Shown in pieces: positions 12,401 to 21,167 of a stretch of 64,000 nt of DNA. Position 1 is the stretch's first letter; each line of letters starts with the position of its first letter. Source of the DNA: Mytilus trossulus. Its lineage: Eukaryota; Mollusca; Bivalvia; Mytilida; Mytilidae. A program made the translations under genes and the position numbers. The notes beneath the pieces were generated by a model that saw only the letters and a program-made list of their open reading frames with translations, searched no databases and had not been told where the DNA came from. The stretch covers positions 64,177,436 to 64,241,435 of the forward strand of contig NC_086381.1 of NCBI RefSeq assembly GCF_036588685.1, written 5' to 3'.

Positions 12401-15400
12401 ATGTAAACACTATAGGCTCAGTAATAAAGTCAGAGTATACAATAATTTTAACAGACATGGAGCACTGTTGTTTGGTACACAACGGACTGACTATGAATCC
12501 TAGGTTGGTCTTTGTATCTGTTGACTTGTACCGGGATTTCAACCTGTAAAATAAAACAAAGAAAAGGTTAAACAGTAGTCATGGTTTAAATAAAATCAAC
12601 CTAGCTTTTGTTTTCTATATAATTACTTTTGAACTGAAGATAAAATGAAGTTGATAGAAACAAACTTAAATAATAAGTTTTATGTATCAACATGAAATAT
12701 CAATATTCCTGACATCCATTTTCAACATAGATTGTTACTGTCTTTTTGATTTTATTATGAATGAAGAGTTTTGAGTTTTTCAAAATGCATGCTTCAATTT
12801 TTGTAGGTGTGAGCAAGCTTAAGGTTGACTTATGATATGTTTATGTTTAACCTATCATGTGCATTATTGTGCAACAAGTTTCAGTTTTGTGTTTCGGTTT
12901 AAACTACATCTTGTACATGAACTATATAACAATTATATAAATTATAAAAATATTTCTCTAATTCTTCGTCAATTTATCCCTTTCTGCACCCATTGTATGA
13001 AAAAAATTTAATCAACGTGTGGTTCATTTGATCTCAGTACTTCATTGGTTAAAATCCGATTATGACGTCAAATTTTCTTGCTTTCCTCTGAATTTCCTAT
13101 TGTGACAGCATGAAACCAGATGCTTCGCAGGGCGTAGCTTTATACGACCGCAGAGGTTGAACCCTGAACGGTTGGGGCAAGTATGGACACAACATTCAAG
13201 CTGGATTCAGCTCTAAATTTGGATTGTGATTAAATAGTTGACACAGCATAGGTTTCTGACACAGAATAAATGTGTTCTAATGAACTTAAAATTTTTGTTT
13301 TCTCTTAGAGCAATTCACTATGCTGTTCAATATTAATCCTCTCAAAAAAATGTTTGAAGAAATTTTCTTTTTATTTATGAAATTTCAAATGAGAAAAATT
13401 GAACCCAATTTTTTAATCACATCCCCCTTTCCCTTATTCCAAAACTAATCTCAATTAAAATATTCTAATGGAGTTGGCAACAATAACTACTCATTTAAAT
13501 ACATCATAAAATAAAATGTAAATAAAATGTAAAAAAACTGCTTGTTATCACTGAATGGTAAAGATCATTTAAATTTATCAGTTGGTAGTAAAAAGTGAAT
13601 ATACATTGTATATTGTATATAACAAAGATTTAAGTTGATTCTGGACAAAGAAAGATAACTCCAATTAAAAAAAATTCTTGCAATAAGATATTTCTTGCTT
13701 ACTATTTTGGACAAAGAAAGATAACTCTAACTAAAAAAAAATTTGCTATTTCACAATATTGTGAAATTAGATATTTCTTGCCATTGCACAATACTGTGCA
13801 ATTGAAAAGACTTGCTATTCCACAATACTTAATATAATAATTTTAGATCCTGATTTGGACCAACTTGAAAACTGGGCCCATAATCAAAAATCTAAGTACA
13901 TGTTTAGATTCAGCATATCAAAGAGGCCCAAGAATTTAATTTTTGTTAAAATCAAACTTAGTTTAATTTTGGACTCTTTGGACCTTAATGTAGGCCAATT
14001 TGAAAACGGGACCAAAAATGAAGAATCTACATACACAGTTAGATTTGGCATATCAAAGAACCCCATTTATTCAATTTTTGATGAAATCAAAAAAGTTTAA
14101 TTTTGGACCCCGATTTGGGCCAACTTGAAAACTGGGCCAAAAATAAAAAATCTAAGTTCATTTTTAGATTTAGCATATCAAAGAACCCCAAGGATTCAAT
14201 TTTTGTTAAAATCAAACTAAGTTTAATTTTGGACCCTTTGGACCTTAATGTAGACCAATTTGAAAACGGGACCAAAAGTTAAGAATCTACATACACAGTT
14301 AGATTCGGCATATCAAAGAACCCCAATTATTCAATTTTGATGAAATCAAACAAAGTTTAATTTTGGACCCTTTGGGCCCCTTTTTCCTAAACTGTTGGGA
14401 CCTAAACTCCCAAAATCAATACCAACTTTCCTTTTATGGTCATTAACCTTGTGTTTAAATTTCATAGATTTCTATTTACTGATACTAACGTTATGGTGCG
14501 AAAACCAAGAAAAATGCTTATTTGGGTCCCTTTTTGGCCCCTTATGCCTAAACTGTTGGGACCTAAACTCCCAAAATCAATACCAATCTTCCTTTTGTGG
14601 TCATAAACATTATCTTTAAGTTTCATTGATTTCTATTTACTTAAACTAAAGTTATTGTGCGAAAACCCAGAATAATGCTTATTTGGGCCCTTTTTTGGCC
14701 CCTAATTCCTAAACTGTTAAAACCCAAACTCCCAAAATCAATCCCAACCTTTCTTTTGTGGTCATCAACCTTGTGTCAAAATTTCATAGATTTCTATTAA
14801 CTTAAACTAAAGTTATAGTGCGAAAACCAAGAAAATGCTTATTTGGGCCCTTTTTGGCCCCTAATTCCTAAAATGTTGGGACCAAAACTCCCAAAATCAA
14901 TACCAACCTTCCTTTTATGGTCATAAACCTTGTCTTAAAATTTCATAGATTTCTATTCACTTTTACTAAAGTTAGAGTGCGAAAACTAAAAGTATTTGGA
15001 CGACGACGACGACGACGACGACGACGCCAACGTGATAGCAATATACGACGAAAATTTTTTCAAAATTTGCGGTCGTATAAAAAGGCGACCATGCCTGATG
15101 ATGTCACATAGAAAGAACACATCTTTTTGCCATTCAAAATCTAACTGTCAAGAGTGGATAAATATCCTATTACACTCGAAGAAGTGGTAGAATCTATATA
15201 TATTTAAACGCTATTAAATTCACAAGTTCTAATTATTTCACAACTAAGGATTAACACATACTCCACTACCATCTGACAGAATGCATTGGACTCATCATCA
15301 ACAAACATGTGCTGCCTCAGCCTCTCAAACGATTTATCCTGAAATTGACATTTAACAAGCATAAATATCTAATATAATACATGATTTAATAATATATTAA

Positions 15401-17655
15401 TAATCTTTATTTGTCATATAAGTAACATTATACTTGTGACATAAACAAAAGTAACAACAACAATAAAATAACTGAGTGGAACACACACATGTCTATATAT
15501 ATACAAGTAAATCTAACTAAGAGTCCCCTGTCCTCAGCTCTAAAGACTGTTTTATAAAGGAACCTGTTTTTTTCACTTGGTTTATATTAGAAGGATTTAG
15601 TAGGATTACTAGTTTTTGTGTATCAGATAGATTTGGAAACATATGATTATCTATTGCCATGTCATTAAAAAGTTTTATATGTAACAAAAACATATTTTAA
15701 AATCAATTCTGAAAAAAAAGACTTTTCAATTACATAATCTTTCATAATTATCTGAACGTGCTGCAACCACTGTATAAACTGAAAATCTTACTAAACTAAA
15801 CTGATGTTTCACAGCTTACAGCTTATTTTCTTTGGTATTTTAAAGATTTGAACTTGTGTAGCTTGTGTCAACCATGTAAACAGTCTTATTGTTATAGACT
15901 GTAAATTGACCTCAAGAAGTCTTTTGGTTCTGTGATTGCTGCCTCATTAATGTGAACTTATATCCATTCTCTCCTTGTATGCATCATGTTCTTAAGGATA
16001 AAAAATACTTTCATGACCTTGGGAACAAAATGCAAAATGTTTAATGATCTGTGATCTGATGAAAAAAAAACTTTCATGTAAGTTTTAAACTCACATAATT
16101 TTAGTCATACCTGTGATTTAGGAGGGGGTGGACGAGGTGGTGCTGCTTGTTCAGGTTCATCAACTGGTATTGCACTCTTCAGAAACATCTCAAGCTCATC
16201 ATGGTTGGCCATTGGACAAACTCCCTGCTCATCATCCTCATCTGGAATTTGTGGATATAATGATGAACTATATCCACTGTCCTTATTACCTCTGTGAACA
16301 GGTTGCACATCTGTTGCCTCTGCGAACACAAAAGAGGGAAATCCACCTTTTGGTGATCCCGCCAAAACACCTTCTCTTGAACAGACAGACTCGCTTCTTT
16401 GCCGTCTATACAATGGATCAAATGATTCTAAAGATAAATATTCTTTTTCAACCTCATCCCTTTCTTCATCAGACAATTCAATCAAATCACTTCCTTTACG
16501 ACTTCGTGGTAGCGTGTCATCCACAAAATCACGATTATGAAAATTGTCCTGAAAAACTTCAGAATCTGTTTGTTTTTTATTTCCCCTTATGTTGTCAAAT
16601 TCACTAGCACTAGAAGTTCTATGAATACCTACTTGAGGCACATTAAGTCTGTGTGTCAACCATGCATCAGTACCATGCATACTAGACGGCCTGTTGGCAT
16701 TAATTGTAGAACTAATGTTTGGTGTAGGATTATAAGGATGTGGTTGAGAAAACTGATGTTGAAATTTACCAGCCATGACAGCCTGATTTCCAGTTTGTTG
16801 TAAATTTGGAGCTGGTGGATGCATAGGAAGCACCTGAACCAGTCCATGTCCAATTTGTAAATTTGTAGGATAAATGTTTGGAGCATTTGAAAGACTTTTT
16901 CTAGGAGGTAATGGGGGTCCAGAAGCAGTCACATTTGTAGCACTACTCACAGCCCAAGGATCATTAGATGCATTATTAAAGTTTGGATTAAAAAGTTCTT
17001 GGTTCCAACCATAATTTCCAGTTTGTCCAGATGTCTGCCAGGGGGTTGGTAATCTAGCACCAAAATCGTTTCTTGATGGTTCTCTTCTCACTTCTCTAAA
17101 TGCATGACTAATATCAGGATATGCCGGGTTGTTTGGATTGGAAGACAAATTTTCAGATGACGAACTTGATGATATCTTATTAACATTTTCGTTACTTCCT
17201 GAATTGTCAAAAGATAGCCCTTGTAAATCCATGCTGTATTTAGTATGACTAAAGTCCTTTTGATGTGTAACTGTGGGTTGGTCAGGTGACAGAGCTATCA
17301 AAGAGTCTCTGTCTTTTGAAGAAGGATTAGGATTTGGATTAGGCATCGTCAATTGTAACGGGCTATTGTTTCTAGGTATGCTAGTTCCTGAGGAACTTGT
17401 ATTATTTTGCATTGAAAAATTTCCTGTAAAATTATTTTGGAATGAATCTCCAAATGGGTCTGATGCTGGATTCATGAAATTTTGATTCACTGTAGAATCG
17501 GGAATATTCCATCCCATTGAAGGCGGATCTGACCTTCGCGATCTTTGAGGTATTGGTGGTGGAGGGTTTAATTGTGGCACTGGGGAATTATTTGTACCCC
17601 TCTGTTGGTAGTTGAGGGATTTTCCGTCCATCCCTTGGGAACTTGTAAATGCCAT
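371..17655 (-). CDS. PIK3C2: Class II phosphoinositide 3-kinase (PIK3C2-like), 5' part, 15 coding exons
   Basis: Class II PI3-kinases make PI(3)P and PI(3,4)P2 on endocytic and endosomal membranes. Fifteen minus-strand exons join in phase with GT-AG introns into 1027 codons (3081 nt) without a stop. Residues 1-515 are low-complexity, rich in Asn, Ser and Pro, with DPF (66-68), DPW (232-234), LIEL (391-394) and a proline-rich end (506-512). These resemble AP2- and clathrin-binding motifs. Residues about 540-665 match the Ras-binding domain of vertebrate PIK3C2 (for example LKSRYKSTDTKTNLGF, then CRYEYVHNC). Residues about 670-865 match the helical linker, and 866-1027 the first C2 domain (for example YDEYKVVCSLYY). 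The order and residue pattern follow the vertebrate proteins exon by exon. The helical (PIK), kinase, PX and C-terminal C2 regions must lie left of position 1. The A/B/G subtype was not assigned. Family comparison is from memory, not a database search. Confidence 0.93.
1038..1208 (-). CDS. PIK3C2: PIK3C2-like exon 14 (C2 domain)
   Basis: 171 nt. Encodes INFEKVILMALPRETRLCLT and a later VLGGVTIQLYSQK, the strands around LPLESVLHLTLFG and LGKVSLPLFD in the family. Acceptor TTTCAG/GATTAA, donor AAGA/GTAAGT. Confidence 0.9.
1642..1767 (-). CDS. PIK3C2: PIK3C2-like exon 13 (C2 domain)
   Basis: 126 nt. Encodes YDEYKVVCSLYYANKKIELD and ends GLCDRILWDE, equivalent to YEKYYLICSLSHNGK and YLIKWDE in human PIK3C2A. 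Acceptor TTTCAG/ATATGA, donor AATG/GTAAAG. Confidence 0.92.
2131..2343. mobile_element. Short MITE, GGGTCTTATTGGGG inverted ends
   Basis: About 213 bp bounded by GGGTCTTATTGGGG and its near-perfect inverse CCCCAATGAGACCC. The interior is rich in ATCCCG/CCCGC motifs, unlike the AT-rich flanks. No coding capacity. Confidence 0.6.
2856..2940 (-). CDS. PIK3C2: PIK3C2-like exon 12 (C2 domain start)
   Basis: 85 nt. Encodes SKSVTTVEDNFILHIATVHR then IPPYWST, matching the first strand of the family C2 domain (TTTEQLQFTIFAAHGI in human). Acceptor TTTCAG/GCAGCA, donor CTAA/GTAAGT. Confidence 0.9.
3370..3880 (-). repeat. Tandem array of the exon 11 3' end plus splice donor (~9 copies)
   Basis: Units of about 50-60 bp share an ACCAATCA core and a CCAGTC/CCAATC-type core with a flanking TTAC or CTAC. 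On the minus strand each unit reads like the end of exon 11 (DFLIGSTVKADWG) followed by GTAAGTAG or GTAGGTAG. Copies lie near 3402, 3460, 3511, 3567, 3622, 3671, 3724 and 3783 in addition to the real junction at 3836. Reading past the real donor in frame meets a TAG at once. Confidence 0.85.
3837..3979 (-). CDS. PIK3C2: PIK3C2-like exon 11, its 3' end tandemly copied
   Basis: 143 nt. Encodes IEEMEEALEQLLKAVKEFIR and ends FLIGSTVKADWG, the linker just before the first C2 domain. Acceptor TTTCAG/TATGGC, donor TGGG/GTAAGT. The last ~35 bp of the exon plus the donor are repeated about eight more times downstream in the intron (see the tandem array at 3370-3880). Confidence 0.88.
4014..4211. mobile_element. 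MITE with TACTGTGGATT-type inverted ends
   Basis: Starts TACTGTGGATTAATTATTAT and ends with the imperfect inverse ATGAATCTACAGTA. Internal CCACGAAA/TTTCGTGG inverted pieces give a foldback shape. Related fragments lie near 2590-2650, 7820-7860 and 7970-8025. Confidence 0.6.
4212..6614. other. PIK3C2 intron 10, no recognised features
   Basis: AT-rich intron between exons 10 and 11 (starting with the MITE at 4014-4211). No exon-like frame, repeat family or RNA gene could be supported in it. Confidence 0.6.
6615..6719 (-). CDS. PIK3C2: PIK3C2-like exon 10
   Basis: 105 nt, open in the required frame. Encodes GYFHIMSNQGSLVRSAFVGV and a basic stretch after it. No clear match to vertebrate family members; support is frame continuity and splice signals (GATAG/TTACTT, TTTAG/GTAACA). 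It could be an alternative exon. Confidence 0.62.
7729..7790 (-). CDS. PIK3C2: PIK3C2-like exon 9
   Basis: 62 nt, phase 0 in, two bases over. Encodes SQESQVLSKDTEDYATQQAI. It lies in the poorly conserved linker, so support is mainly splice sites (TTTGTAG/AGCCAG, TTGG/GTGAGT) and perfect phase with both neighbours. Confidence 0.7.
7889..8609. repeat. 360-bp tandem duplication in a PIK3C2 intron
   Basis: 7889-8248 and 8249-8609 are nearly identical, differing at a few positions (for example TTACTG against TTAACG near the starts). Each copy contains fragments of two dispersed repeats. One is a GAATCCACA...GAATCCACAGTA piece, the other a TTTGAATTGTTGTTG...GCTGAAGGCC piece. Low divergence suggests a recent duplication or an assembly artefact. 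Confidence 0.9.
8679..8813 (-). CDS. PIK3C2: PIK3C2-like exon 8
   Basis: 135 nt, exactly 45 codons, phase 0 at both ends. Encodes SQQLSQAVKAICLTLCKIET, aligning with the family helix that reads VIKAVRKICSALDGVET in human. Donor CACA/GTAAGT, acceptor TTTCAG/AATGAG. Confidence 0.9.
9009..9078 (-). CDS. PIK3C2: PIK3C2-like exon 7
   Basis: 70 nt. Encodes EQMEILLNAFYVEVEKLRDH, matching the helical ELLDSYHNQVELA-type segment of PIK3C2. Donor AAAG/GTACTG, acceptor TCCAG/GGAACA. Confidence 0.87.
9791..9861 (-). CDS. PIK3C2: PIK3C2-like exon 6
   Basis: 71 nt, enters phase 0 and leaves two bases. Encodes IDDDSQCLYFPKDYVKTDEM. It was found because exons 5 and 7 are out of phase without it, and inserting it restores the frame. 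Donor ACAA/GTATGT, acceptor TTTTAG/ATTGAT. Confidence 0.82.
9968..10170. repeat. Dispersed repeat with poly-G tracts
   Basis: GTGGCTGATCCAG... to TCGCCTATGTCC, containing G runs at 10029-10050 and 10111-10123. Related to the GGCGGATCC family at 26826-26985. The G tracts could form quadruplexes and may be length-unstable. Confidence 0.5.
10452..10563 (-). CDS. PIK3C2: PIK3C2-like exon 5 (Ras-binding domain end)
   Basis: 112 nt, ends in phase 0. Encodes FPLCRYEYVHNCLKLDEDIK, the conserved RYEYIxxC-type element that closes the PI3K Ras-binding domain. Donor AACT/GTAAGT, acceptor TTGCAG/CAAGTT. Confidence 0.9.
10649..11037 (+). mobile_element. Retrozyme-like repeat unit with direct repeats and hammerhead motif
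   Basis: A 32-bp sequence (TATAATCCTGGTACC... to TATTAACA) occurs at 10649-10680 and again at 11006-11037, giving a 357-bp unit. The unit contains a hammerhead ribozyme motif just before its second boundary. Direct repeats around a short non-coding unit with a hammerhead are the hallmark of retrozymes and of reverse-transcribed circular or multimeric ribozyme RNAs. No protein is encoded. Related copies: 38520-38750, 23160-23330 and 32150-32235. Confidence 0.7.
10955..10998 (+). ncRNA. Type I hammerhead ribozyme, one core base changed
   Basis: Stem I GCGTCA (10955-10960) pairs with TGGCGT (10993-10998). The core reads CTAATGA (10961-10967), against canonical CTGATGA. Stem II is GTC/GAC, GAAA is at 10981-10984, stem III is a very short CGCGCG, and the cleavage triplet GTC ends at 10992. 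The G-to-A change in the core should weaken or abolish cleavage. Short stem III hammerheads are thought to work best as dimers. Confidence 0.8.
11120..11381 (-). mobile_element. tRNA-derived SINE (bivalve type)
   Basis: On the minus strand it begins GGGGCTTGAGTAGCCAAATG with an A-box-like tract and a B-box-like GAGTTTGAATCCC, resembling a Leu/Ser tRNA head. It continues through GGTTCTCTCCAGGCACTCC to a tail ending GTTAAACACCAGTC. This layout is that of SINEs known from bivalves; the exact family name was not assigned. Confidence 0.65.
11484..11607 (-). CDS. PIK3C2: PIK3C2-like exon 4 (Ras-binding domain)
   Basis: 124 nt, enters needing two bases and leaves two. Encodes VENPTEMVISHVLYSSLG and FLLKVYDRSEYLL. 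The latter matches the LKVCGQEEVL-type strand of the family. Donor TCAA/GTAAGT, acceptor TTTTAG/TTGAAA. Confidence 0.9.
12045..12353. mobile_element. Iteron MITE with repeated ATAATC(A) motifs, copy 1
   Basis: Ends GAGGCCTCTCGTGG and CCCATTAGGTGGCTC are imperfect inverses. The interior is built of repeated ATAATCAAATAATCA-type motifs. A second copy lies at 27986-28212. It stops 42 bp before PIK3C2 exon 3. Confidence 0.65.
12395..12543 (-). CDS. PIK3C2: PIK3C2-like exon 3 (Ras-binding domain start)
   Basis: 149 nt, donor GAAG/GTAAGG, acceptor TTACAG/GTTGAA. Encodes LKSRYKSTDTKTNLGFIVSP and SVKIIVYSDFITEPIVFTCE, which align closely with the first strands of the PIK3C2 Ras-binding domain. A MITE ends only 42 bp from the donor side (12353). 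Confidence 0.92.
13139..15081. mobile_element. ~1.9-kb TIR element with internal tandem repeats
   Basis: Bounded by TTTATACGACCGCA (13139-13152) and its exact inverse TGCGGTCGTATAAA (15068-15081). Inside are two tandem systems: about 13850-14370 (units with TTGGACC, GAAAACTGGG and CATATCAAAGA) and about 14375-14990 (four units of ~160 bp with CTAAACTGTTGGGACC). A (GAC)n tract lies near 14999-15026. No transposase is seen, so it is non-autonomous. It lies in PIK3C2 intron 2. Confidence 0.7.
15262..15338 (-). CDS. PIK3C2: PIK3C2-like exon 2
   Basis: 77 nt, enters in phase 0 and leaves two bases over. Acceptor TTTCAG/GATAAA, donor GTGGA/GTATGTG. Encodes DKSFERLRQHMFVDDE and SNAFCQMVV, corresponding to the segment just before the Ras-binding domain in vertebrate PIK3C2. 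Confidence 0.88.
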
Positions 17656-17691
17656 TTTTCAAGATCTTATCATCTAATCTTTTTCATCTGT
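16111..17691 (-). CDS. PIK3C2: PIK3C2-like exon 1 (coding) with start codon
   Basis: Coding from ATG at 17655-17653 to a donor at 16110-16109 (CAG/GTATG), 515 codons, ending in phase 0. The start is chosen because it is the first Met of the long frame. The exon continues as 5' UTR to about 17691, where TTACAG marks an acceptor, so at least one non-coding exon lies upstream. It encodes the whole disordered N-terminus with DPF, DPW, LIEL and PPRPPPP motifs. Its size in one exon is notable beside the 62-171-nt exons that follow. Confidence 0.93.
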
Positions 17692-18196
17692 CTGTAATAA
17701 AAAAAAATATCATAAAACATTTAAAACTTTTCATAAATCAATAGCATGATATGACAACGAATATCATGATTATTACTGCTGTATCTTTCAGCTTTCCCTT
17801 TTTTTTCAATGTAAAACTCTTTTGCCCACAAATCCTTGTTTACACGGATTCACACTTAGGACAGCTGATGATGAGTCCATCTTAACCCGATAAAATTACC
17901 TCTTTAAAATTTGGTGCTGAAAAATATTGCAAACACAAAATAACTTTTTATATGTTTAATACCCAGATGAAAGTGTGAAAATGAAGTTTCTGATTGTTGT
18001 AAACCAGGGTAATTTGATTCAAAGAATTTGGAAGAATTGAAGCCAGACTAGTACTTTTTTTCATAAAAAAAGTCGGTTCATGCTGTTATAATATGTACAA
18101 TAACACCTGGAATGAACACTGTTCAGTGTCATTTAAGTTTTCAAACTTTTGCCGTTACAGGTTAGAAAAATAGGATCTAATATGAAAATCTCTCAC

Positions 18197-18301
18197 TTGT
18201 GTCATAATAGCCAATTGCAAGGAAGCCATCTTCTCAGCAGGGTGGCTATCAGTCATGTCAATGAAACGGTTTAGTAATTCCTCAAAATGATTTTTAAACA
18301 T
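18197..18301 (-). CDS. Possible orphan coding exon, unassigned
   Basis: An open frame from ATG at 18301 runs 35 codons to a good donor (ACAA/GTGAGA at 18196-18195), in phase 0. It reads MFKNHFEELLNRFIDMTDSH then PAEKMASLQLAIMTQ, amphipathic and protein-like rather than repeat-like. No partner exon was found, and it lies upstream of the PIK3C2 start on the same strand. It may be an exon of another transcript, a captured fragment or chance. Confidence 0.3.
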
Positions 18302-18633
18302 GAATTCTGGGTTGCATCAAGATTCTATGAACTAATTCCAGAAGTCATCATTTCTTTCTTATAAATTAGAATCTGATTTTTTCTCAATCAAAAGAATAAC
18401 CTGATAACAGTACACATAATTAAATATCTGCAATACAAATATTTTAACATTCTAAATTTGTTTTGTGTGTATATTTTATGCATTGGCAGATTTAATTATC
18501 CAAACTTGAACGCAGACTTCATATTAAAGGTATGCCCGTACCTCAGAAGGCCACCTTTGTAGTTTTAAACTATTCTAATTATAACAAATATAACATTATT
18601 CAAATTATTATTTAGAGTTCATATCAATTCACA

Positions 18634-18742
18634 ACATGCATGATATGGTTCATGTAGAAAATAATTAGCTAACTTTTGAAAAATTATCATAATTTTTCAA
18701 AAGTTAGCTAATTATTTTCTACATGAACCATATCATGCATGT
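18634..18742. repeat. 109-bp near-perfect palindrome
   Basis: Arms of about 53 bp run from ACATGCATGATATGGTTCAT to its exact inverse ATGAACCATATCATGCATGT, with only a 3-base centre. It is AT-rich and would extrude or fold as a hairpin. Confidence 0.92.
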
Positions 18743-19807
18743 CAGCCATATTTTCCTACAAGGAACTTGCTTATAAGACACACATAGCTAATTCCTAAAC
18801 TAAGATTGTACTTTTATTAAGTAAATATGACAAATCTCAAATTTAATAGTCACAATTTTTTAAATATCAATAAAAGCAGTATTACAATTTTCACCAAAAA
18901 TGTTGAGTTTTTGATTAATACATGTATATATTGATTCTCTGGTTCATATAATTATTAGGGAGTTCCTCAGAAATTTTTGTACCAAGTCTACAAATGGTCA
19001 TGCAAAGCGTTAAAAATTTAAAGGAGGTGTGTCAATGAGACAGCAATAATGTTTGCACAGACACTTTCATAAAACATGGAAAGATAAAGTGTTTGTTATA
19101 ATGTACAAATAGTATATTGCAATTTTCTTTAAAAATCTTTAACTGGAGTGCAAACACTTTAGTTAAACTTGCATGTACATGATGTACATGTAACCAAATT
19201 GGACAAAGTCAAATTCAGCAAGCTTCAAATTAAATAAATTAAACCCAAAACGTCTCTGAAATTCCATATGTAAGAGTACTTTAGAGTAATATAAGAACTG
19301 AGTTCATTATATTAGCTAACTGTTAACTGGTTAAATTACTGTACAGTCACATCGGCCCCAGCCCATTTGTTTCAAATTATAAAAATGACAAAAGTGAAAA
19401 ACCACTGGCCGCTTGACCAGGATGTAAAACACAGGTGCTTTGAAGAAGTGAAAATGAAAGTGGGAAATGTTTCTATTGCACAGTTTGTTGACTCAGATTC
19501 ATAAAGCTCATACCGATGCTAGACGCAAACTAGCTAAGATTAATTCTTCCATGTCCACAAACTTTTTTTAACAACATCAACCCACTTCCGGTTAACATTT
19601 CATAAACTACCTGATAACATTTCATAAACTACCTTTGCTTGAGGTGTGATATTTAGTAAAAGTGCAATATCATAGATATAATGTAAATCAATTTTATCTT
19701 ACTATGAATAATTTAATTGTTTTGATGTCCTGTGTGTAACACATTATGTTATCTTTTCGTTTGACATTTTTAAGGAACGATAACTCACTATCAAATAATA
19801 ATTTTGG

Positions 19808-20485
19808 GTCTCACTAATTAGCGACAACAAGCGTCAAGAAGCAACAACAAGCGTCAAGAAGCGACAACAAGCGACAACAAGACTTATTTTAGCGACAACA
19901 AGCGACAACAAGACTTATTTTAGCGACAACAAGCGACAAGAAGACTATTTAGCGACAAGAAAACATTTTTTTTTTATTAGATATAAAGAAATTTGAATGT
20001 AATGTTGTTTTTATTTAATTTAAGAGCAGATATGTCTTATTAAAATGTTTTATTATATAGATAGACGAAGAAATGAAACATTTGTGAGGAAGAAAGATAT
20101 TGTGAAGTTTATATTAGTATATTGTTAGATGAAGAAATTAACATTTGTGAAGAAGAAAGAGATTAGGAGGGGTCCTCATCCCGAAATCCCGGGCTTAAAA
20201 ACACGTAATATCATAATACAATAATTAAACGTAATACTGGCTGTTATACATTATAGATGATAAAATAAATATGTAAATAATGTTTCATTTTTTTCTATCA
20301 ATTTTAACTTTCTTGTCGCTAAAATTATTTTCTTTTGCATATTCTTTTAATATTTATTGCAATAAATAATTTTAATTAAAAAAAAATATGTTTTCTTGTC
20401 GCTAAAATAGTTTCTTGTCGCTTGTTGTCGCTAAAATAATTTTTGTTGTCGCTTGTTGACGCTTGTTGTCGCTAATTAGTGAGAC
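19808..20485. mobile_element. Iteron foldback element A (AGCGACAACA motifs)
   Basis: Ends GTCTCACTAATTAGCGACAA and the inverse TTGTCGCTAATTAGTGAGAC. The left part is an array of AGCGACAACA/AGCGACAAGA motifs, the right part the same motifs inverted (TTGTTGTCGCT, TTCTTGTCGCT). It is flanked by ATAATTTTGG on both sides, a probable 9-10-bp target duplication. The centre is AT-rich and non-coding. Confidence 0.85.
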
Positions 20486-20495
20486 CGATAATTTT

Positions 20496-21167
20496 GGTAT
20501 CGGGGTGGTTCGCCCTGATTACATGTTCGCCCTAGGTTCATTCGCACTGAGTTTGTTCGCCCTGATAGTCCGTTCGCCCTGGGTTCGTTCGCCCTATATT
20601 CATTTATGATAGGTATATATGTTACATCAATGAACGAAATATATATAAATATAATATTAAAATGCTTGTTTATCTATTAAAACTTAAAGTTAAATACATT
20701 TGTACAGAATATTTGCCAAATTTATATTAAGTAATTAAATAAAATTATGGCTACATTGTTACACTTTATTTTATGAATTACTTTTAATTACTGTTGATTG
20801 ACTGTCGTGGCAGCAAGACGTCATAATACCTTAGTCTTTAGTTGTTTTACATTTAAAAATACAATGTAGACTGTGCTCAATCTCATTAAAATCTGTTGTG
20901 GAGCGTAGCTAAGCGTATCAGAACATCGGATTTTAATGAGAATGTGTAGTGCTGAAATTCACAGAAACTTATAACCTAGTAGCAGCTAGCTTTAGATAAG
21001 GTAACATGATACATCGTAAATATTCGGCGAAATTGTAGACTGACTTCAACACTCAACGCAACACTATACTTAAAAATAAAATCAGGGCGAACGGACTCTG
21101 GGCGAACAGGTGTTAGGGCGAACAGAAACTAGGGCGAACCAGAATCAGGGCGGACGGACCCGGATTC
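20496..21167. mobile_element. Iteron foldback element B (GTTCGCCCT motifs)
   Basis: The left side carries five to six GTTCGCCCT motifs, the right side the inverse AGGGCGAAC about five times. The ends GGTATCGGGGT...TTCGCCCTGATT and AATCAGGGCGGACGG...GGATTC are imperfect inverses. It is flanked by GATAATTTT at 20487-20495 and 21168-21176, a 9-bp target duplication. It abuts element A. Confidence 0.87.

Noticed and set aside
14917..15190. Open frames with poly-Arg or poly-Asp
   Set aside because: Produced by a (GAC)n tract inside the TIR element.
16128..16607. 159-codon plus-strand open frame
   Set aside because: Shadow of PIK3C2 exon 1 on the opposite strand; residue pattern is not protein-like.
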